Shown in pieces: positions 58,391 to 64,000 of a stretch of 64,000 nucleotides of DNA. A program made the translations under genes and the position numbers. Below the pieces are notes generated by a model that saw nothing but the letters and a program-made list of their open reading frames with translations, ran no database searches and was not told where the DNA came from. The DNA is from Septoria linicola (Eukaryota > Ascomycota > Dothideomycetes > Mycosphaerellales > Mycosphaerellaceae). Position 1 is the first letter of the stretch, and each line of letters begins with the position of its first letter. The DNA lies in NCBI GenBank assembly GCA_024114885.1, contig CP099418.1, forward strand, positions 2,852,001-2,916,000, given 5' to 3'.

Positions 58391-58816
58391 TATAACGTAG
58401 TAGGCGTCCCTATACCTAGTAGGTAGGCCTATAGTAGCTACTATCGCCTATATATATAAGAGCGATTTTCGAGCTTACTATAGAGGTTAGAGACAATTAT
58501 CCTTTATACTACTACTACTAAGGTTAGAGAGGACTACTTAGGTTACTACTTAGCGATTATATAATATAGTATTATTTAATAACTTATTCTACTTCCTACC
58601 TATCCTCTACTAGCGCTACTACTACGCGATCCTAAATAGCCTACTATAGCTACCGACGTATACCTCTACGACTACGCGCCGTAGGTACGCCGCTAATCTA
58701 CCTACTATACCTACTACTAACTACTACGTAGAGCTATCGCTCGACTCCGGCTCTACGACCTATATATAGACTTATATACTACTACCTCTAGGTTAGTTAT
58801 AGGTTTACGCGCTATA
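58391..58816 (+). repeat. Gypsy A copy 1, 3' LTR
   Basis: 426 bases, preceded by the purine tract agagggaagga; same 16-base deletion as its 5' partner. Confidence 0.88.
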
Positions 58817-59350
58817 TTATCTACTAACGAGATACTAATCTAGTCCCTATTACCTTCGTAGCTACTCGATCTAACTATAATCGTAATCCTAATATCTAAG
58901 ATATAGAAGAAATATAATACTAAGATTAGTAGTCTATAGCTCTATAGTATAATCTTCTTAATAATATATATATATTATAGGAGTTATACTCTAAGAGTAG
59001 CGATCTATTATAACTCGCTATAAGCGAGTAGGATTAGTAGCGCGTCTAATATTAGATATATAAACTAGACCGTACGTAGATATAGTATTACTAGCGCTAT
59101 AAAGAGCTTTAGTTCGATATTAAGTTAAGCTCCGAGGTAGTCTACTAGCGCTACCTCTTATATAATAACTCTATAGTTATTCTATTAGTAGATATACCTT
59201 ATACTATATCTTATTAGAATAATATAGACCTAGGCGATATACTAGATCTACTACTACTTACTAAGATAGAGTAGATACTTATTATACCTATATATATTAG
59301 TATATATATAGTATATATAAAGAGTACCTAGGTAAGTCTCTCTATCTTAT

Positions 59351-59388
59351 TTTCGTTATAAAGACTATTCTATACTCTATAATAGAAA
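59351..59388. repeat. Helitron palindrome, copy 2 (38 bases)
   Basis: tttcgttataaag ... ctctataatagaaa; arms nearly complementary, 11-base centre. Confidence 0.75.
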
Positions 59389-59605
59389 TCGATTTAGGAC
59401 TAATATATCTTAGTAACGTTATAAAGGATATATTATAACCTTCTTTTAGCGAGTTCCTAATATCGTAAAACGATTACTATAGTTACTAGCGTAATACGAT
59501 ATAGTACTAATCTAGCTAGTATAGGAAGTAGTTAATTCTCGCTATAGTCGTATAACTATATAGTTCTACTAGTAGTTTACTATATATAGGTACGTAGTCT
59601 AGGTA

Positions 59606-59644
59606 TTTCTATTATAAAGTACTACCTCTATACTATAAAGAAAA
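59606..59644. repeat. Helitron palindrome, copy 3 (39 bases)
   Basis: Left arm tttctattataaag intact; right arm diverged to actataaagaaaa. Confidence 0.6.
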
Positions 59645-59910
59645 TTAGCTAATAAGGCGTAGACTTAGCTAGACTATCTTATAATTAACTACCTAGGTTT
59701 TTAGAATATTACGATCGATAAAGTACTCCTCGCTTAGCTTCTATAAAACGATTCTATTCTTAATAAGATCTATATAGTGCCTTATAAGGATACTAGCGCT
59801 ATGTTTACGTAAGAGAAGATAGAAGGTAACGATAGCTACGTCGATTTAATAACGATACCTAATACGTAGCCTTAGCGTACTAAAGCTACTAACTTCTAAT
59901 AAGGTACCTC

Positions 59911-59949
59911 TTTCTATTATAAAGTAAGGATTATACTTTATAACTAAAA
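59911..59949. repeat. Helitron palindrome, copy 4 (39 bases)
   Basis: tttctattataaag left arm, ctttataactaaaa right arm. Confidence 0.68.
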
Positions 59950-61384
59950 TACTAAACTCTTTATTTCCTAGCTCTTAATCCGGATCCTAATACGTTTATT
60001 CCTACGATAGCCTAGCTACGTCTCGATACTCTCTAGTATTCTTAGTAAGGCTAGTATTAGAAGATTTTCTCTTTTATCTTCTCTATACTATTCCTACGTA
60101 GCCTTACTAACTTTAACCTTCTAAGACGTAAACCTATTAGCTTTCTCGTATAGATCTCGTATCTAATACGATATTATAATAGGAGATTCGCTAAATACGA
60201 GCGTTTCTACTACGCTACGTTTAATCTCTAGATACGTAACTTAAGTAGTAGTCGAGTACGCTAGGTACTTAATAGCGACGACGATAGTAGGTCTACTACT
60301 TTTAGTATTAACTAGCTCTAGTAAGTATTATAAGAAGATTTACTATAGGCTTAAGCGTTAATTAACCGTATTATCTAGTATACGTCTAATATTAAAAGAG
60401 TTCGACCCTACTAGAATCGCTACTACTATAAACTCGTAAGTATAGTCTACGCTCTTAGAAAGCCTACGTTCTTCTTTATATTTAGCGCTATAGACACTTA
60501 GTAGGATAGCCTCTAACGATATATACTAAACTACTAGTAATAGTACTATAGTACTAACGAGTAGTACTACTAGATTAACTATAATAACCTACGTAGCTAT
60601 CTATACGTAGCTATATAGTACTTCGACGAACGATTTACCTCTTTTTTCTATATACTATTAGTACCTAAATTCGGTATTAAAGACTTCTAGTTTCGTTATA
60701 AATTTTAAGGCTATAGTAGTACCTATATCTATAGATTTACGTAGTATAATTAAGACGCTATCTCTAAGGTATATAGTAATCTTATAGATAAAGACGCCTA
60801 GTATATTTATATTATAGATAGAGCTCTCTACTTTATAATATAAATCTACTAAGCTACGGAATAGTAACGTATTTACGAATCTCTAGAGTAAGTACGTATT
60901 CGCTATTAATCTAGAAGCTAACTATAAACGCGCTAGCCGCCGTATACGTAGTATATATAATACTCGTACGAACGAGCTCTATAATACCCTAGCCGATCTC
61001 TTAGATATAGTAAACTATATCTAGTAATATATCTATATAGAATCCTACTATTAGGCTCGTAAGAAGAGAGCTTCTCTAGAAGCGCCTAAGTCCTATTAGT
61101 TCTATTTTCTATATAAGACTAGACCTACGCGTATAGATAAGAGCTATAATCTATACTATTTTAGTTTCTATACTACTTCTAACGATAGTATAATAAACCT
61201 TTATAATCTTATACTCGCTCTCGCCTAGTATACTAATACCGATATCTCTCCTTATACTATAGTATCTATAGTATTAAACTACGTCGCTAAGTACGCTACT
61301 AAGGATAAGCTATCTACTAGAAGCTACTACGAGATCGCTTATTACCTAGCTCTATACTTAACTAAGAGTAATATAAGTATACTA

Positions 61385-61423
61385 TTTCTATTACCTATAG
61401 ACCTTTATACTTTATAATAGAAA
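61385..61423. repeat. Helitron palindrome, copy 5 (39 bases)
   Basis: Right arm ctttataatagaaa intact; left arm only tttctatta conserved. Confidence 0.6.
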
Positions 61424-61747
61424 AACCTAACTTCTACTAGCTCGCTCTCTCTTTTACTACTAAGCTAATAAATTATATAATCGTAGAATAGAACTAGTCT
61501 ACGTAGAAGGTCTCTTATATCCTATTTAGTATTCTTCTATACTATAGTAGCTAGGAGACTATTAGCTTTAACTACTACCTAGAGAGAGAGATTAGGACTA
61601 TCCTTTAACTAGACGAAGATAGTAATAAGACGATAAAGTCTATCTTAGAAAAGTATATATCCTATCTAATAGAGTTCGTAAATATATTATTATTTTAGTT
61701 TCCTACCTTTTTCGAATATTCGTCTTAGAAAGTTATATAGTAAGTAC

Positions 61748-61785
61748 TTTCGTTATAAAGTATATAGCTACCTTTATAATAGAAT
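61748..61785. repeat. Helitron palindrome, copy 6 (38 bases)
   Basis: tttcgttataaag and ctttataatagaat with 11 bases between: the best-preserved hairpin. Confidence 0.78.
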
Positions 61786-62389
61786 TCGCTAATATATTAT
61801 AGTCCTCGCTCTCGAGCTAAACTATATATCGTATCGTATCTCTCTTACTATAAGGCCGACCTATAGAGTAAGGACTATAAGGTATTCTACTATACTAAGA
61901 TTATACTCTACTATCTATTCTAGTACTACTCGACCTTACTATATAGCTCCTATACGACTTAGGCCTCTACCTATATAGAGTATTTAGTTAGTTATAAGTA
62001 GTATAACTTCGACTATATAGATACTTATCTTCTATCTACCTCTTAAGTAGATAACTTTAATAAGTTCGAGTTCTCTTTATAGTAAGAGTAGGACGTATTC
62101 GAAGATATAATAGCTTAGCTAGTAGTAGAGACGGCCTACTATAACCTAGTAGTACGATATAAGGATTCTAATAATCTTAGAGAGCGAATAGAGGATTAGT
62201 AATATAACTAGATATTCTATATCGGCTAATATAATAAGCGTATCTAAGGCTTAAATATCTATAACGAATACGACTAGTAGAAGTACGCTAAGTACTAGTA
62301 CCTCTAGGTATCGTATATAAGCTAGTACGTATAAAGAGTTATTAACCTCCTATCTAAGAAATAGCGTACGATCTATTAATAGTAATTAT

Positions 62390-62427
62390 TTTTATTATAG
62401 TATAATAGCTATACTTTATAATAGAAA
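62390..62427. repeat. Helitron palindrome, copy 7 (38 bases)
   Basis: ttttattata left and ctttataatagaaa right; lies just upstream of the helicase domain entry. Confidence 0.65.
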
Positions 62428-63134
62428 AAACTAATATCGTAGAGTTATAAATTACTTCTAAGATACTAAAGCTAGGTTTATACCCTAGTAGATTCTTCTA
62501 AATATTAATAGACCTACTAGAACTAGTAAGTCTTTCGTTATTTAAGTACTATCGGCCTATTTATAGGACCTCTTATACTAAGAGATTATTATCCGTTACG
62601 CTCTTATAGGCGCTATCTTATTTAGTATTAGTAGTAGTATACTATATTCTCTTCTTAAGTTACTATTTAGTAAACGACTATTCTAGGCGCTTCTAACTAG
62701 CTAACTCTACGCTCTCTAATAGCGGCTCTAGTATATATAGTATATAATTATCGACGAGAAGAGTATAGTTAGCCTTACTACTCTATACGTAGTAGATCTC
62801 TACTTATAGGAAGTAAAAAGTAATAGCGAGCTCTTTAGTAGCTTAGGTATACTACTCTTTAGTAACTTCTAGTAGTTACCTTCTATTAAGAAGAAGGCGC
62901 TATTCTATAATATCTAGAAGTATTAGCTAGATAGACTACTTCGTAATAGCGTTACTACCTAGGACGTATTTAGATATTATAAGTATCGAGCCTTTAATAA
63001 AACTATAGTTCTTAGTATTTAGTAGCGATAATATATAGATTAGTACGCGTTCTCTACTATATTATACGCGCTCTATAGCTATATAGTAGCCTATACGTAT
63101 TAGGAGACTCTTATAGCTCGCTACTAGATATATA

Positions 63135-63173
63135 TTTCTATTATAAAGAGCTAAGCTACTATATAAAGGAAAT
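63135..63173. repeat. Helitron palindrome, copy 8 (39 bases)
   Basis: Left arm tttctattataaag intact; right arm diverged (tatataaaggaaat). Confidence 0.55.
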
Positions 63174-64000
63174 ACTAACCTAGTAGGCTAATCTCTCTAT
63201 AACTAAGATCCGTTAGTTTAATATAGCGATCTAGATATATAGAACGAACGTAGAGGCTAACGCCTATAATTACTAGTACTAGTAAGATAATAGCTAGCTA
63301 GTCTTTAAGGTCTACGCTACTTATAGCGATACTATCGCTACTAAAGCTAGCTTTTAAGAGGCTAGTAGTCTCGAAGTAGAGCTAAGTCTCTTAATTAGCT
63401 ATAAGTTAATAGTCCTCGAGAATCTCTAGACTAAGAGAGGTATCGTTAATAGTATTTAGTACCGATTATATAATATAGTATAGTATACTAGATAGGATCC
63501 TACTACTAGCTACTATCCTTTCTACCTCTTAGTATCTATACTTACTTCTAACTATACTAGGCCTTCGATTAAGAGGTTTGTCTAGCGCTTAGTAGAGTAC
63601 GCTATCGTTCTAATCTTCTATTTATAGCGTAACTTCTATTACGAAAGAGAAGTATAGTATCGTATATAATTCCCTATTCGCCTAGTATACGCTATTACTA
63701 TATATAAAGCCTAGAGTATAACCGTCTCGAAGATAGTTTTAGATCTAGAAACTAGCTACTAGAATACTACGCTTACGTACGTTACTATATCTCGACTATA
63801 AAGGTTAGAAGATCTTATATTTAAGCGCGTATTTAACTTTAAGCGAATCTCTAGCGATAGTAGTAATACTACTATTATAAGAGAGAAGGACTAGATACGC
63901 TACTAATAGGAATAGCTTCTTCTATATCTCTATTATAGCCTATAGAAGCGTACTACTTTCTAACTTCTCTTTCTTATATAGCTCTAATTCGTAAATAATA

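Larger units (their letters stand above)
36365..58816 (+). mobile_element. Ty3/gypsy retrotransposon, family A copy 1, split by copy 2
   Basis: LTRs of 426 bases at 36365-36790 and 58391-58816, flanked by the 4-base TSD ttat (36361-36364, 58817-58820). Removing copy 2 and its duplicated ctag leaves about 11.17 kb. Order: leader, gag-protease, pol, spacer, 914-codon extra frame, purine tract, LTR. Its two LTRs share a roughly 16-base deletion absent from copy 2. The left half aligns to copy 2 without length change at every anchor I checked (positions sum to 88,632); pol has several deletions. Confidence 0.88.
58817..64000 (+). mobile_element. Helitron, right part, continues beyond window
   Basis: Outermost element of the nest. 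Read-through of RIP stops reveals rolling-circle replication and PIF1-type helicase motifs in Helitron order on the plus strand. The 3' hairpin and CTRR terminus are not in the window. The first four bases (ttat) are the duplicated target of gypsy A copy 1. Confidence 0.82.
59300..64000 (+). pseudogene. Helitron RepHel (HUH endonuclease plus PIF1 helicase), RIP-degraded
   Basis: Order of motifs: Helitron_like_N segment KPTFFFIFSAIDT near 60,460; FDERFTSFF near 60,625; rolling-circle motif near 60,721 where THIHGFT reads TYIYRFT, both catalytic His codons now Tyr; helicase domain entry near 62,435; Walker A near 62,510 reading RPTRTSKS for GPAGTGKS; LFSISSSILYSLL near 62,625 (motif Ia region); FPIRLVYAITIYKA near 63,670 (motif VI, His to Tyr); TYVTISRL near 63,780. 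Rep and motif VI are in one frame and Walker A in another, so indels or the 38-base palindromes have shifted it. The N-terminal limit is not determined and the C-terminus is at the window edge. Confidence 0.78.

Noticed and set aside
16377..63173. CRISPR-like array of palindromic repeats
   Set aside because: The repeats are irregularly spaced, in a eukaryotic transposon, with no uniform spacers.
16356..64000. Regional centromere
   Set aside because: AT-rich repeat islands can be centromeric in fungi, but everything here is explained by nested transposons, and the sequence alone cannot show CENP-A occupancy.

Overview
This window looks like nuclear DNA of a filamentous ascomycete, most likely a Dothideomycete. 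The evidence is short GT-AG introns of about 37-66 bases (one of 175), typical ascomycete proteins (Swc3, Tim54, a Zn2Cys6 regulator, an Mdm1-type sorting nexin), and a long block mutated in the manner of repeat-induced point mutation (RIP). The genus is inference.

Bases 1-16,100 are ordinary gene-rich chromosome with eight protein genes: a vacuolar-type MFS transporter cut by the left edge (-), a 196-residue unknown (+), SWR1-complex subunit Swc3 (-), an ABHD12/Bem46-like hydrolase with seven exons (+), a small unknown (+), an intronless Mdm1-like sorting nexin (-), a Zn2Cys6 transcription factor with the intron inside its zinc cluster (-), and Tim54 (-). They show no pathway clustering; Swc3 and the hydrolase are divergent across about 200 bases. 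Several long open frames begin at TTG rather than ATG, so the starts given here were moved to the first sensible ATG.

From about 16,356 to the right edge the sequence changes abruptly. CA and TG nearly vanish, TA dominates, CG persists, and no long open frame survives. This is CpA-type RIP over a nest of transposons. The structure can be read from LTR pairs, target-site duplications (TSDs) and protein motifs. The oldest element is a Helitron, with a left remnant at about 16,356-16,820 and a right part from 58,817 past the window end. A Ty1/copia element (16,821-36,354, TSD CTAAC) landed in it, and a Ty3/gypsy element, family B (18,711-31,943, TSD CTAA), landed in the copia. Six bases right of the copia lies a second gypsy, family A copy 1 (36,365-58,816, TSD TTAT), which was split by a second family A copy in reverse orientation (copy 2, 41,002-52,283, TSD CTAG).

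Two things deserve attention. Both gypsy families carry, between integrase and the 3' LTR, an extra sense-strand frame of about 900-1,000 codons (914 in family A, 986 in family B), interrupted by RIP-type stops, that I cannot assign to any family. The Helitron carries at least eight copies of a 38-39 base palindrome not noticed elsewhere in the window. Domain calls in the RIP block rest on reading through TAG/TAA stops that RIP creates from CAG, CAA and TGG, and their outer limits are approximate.
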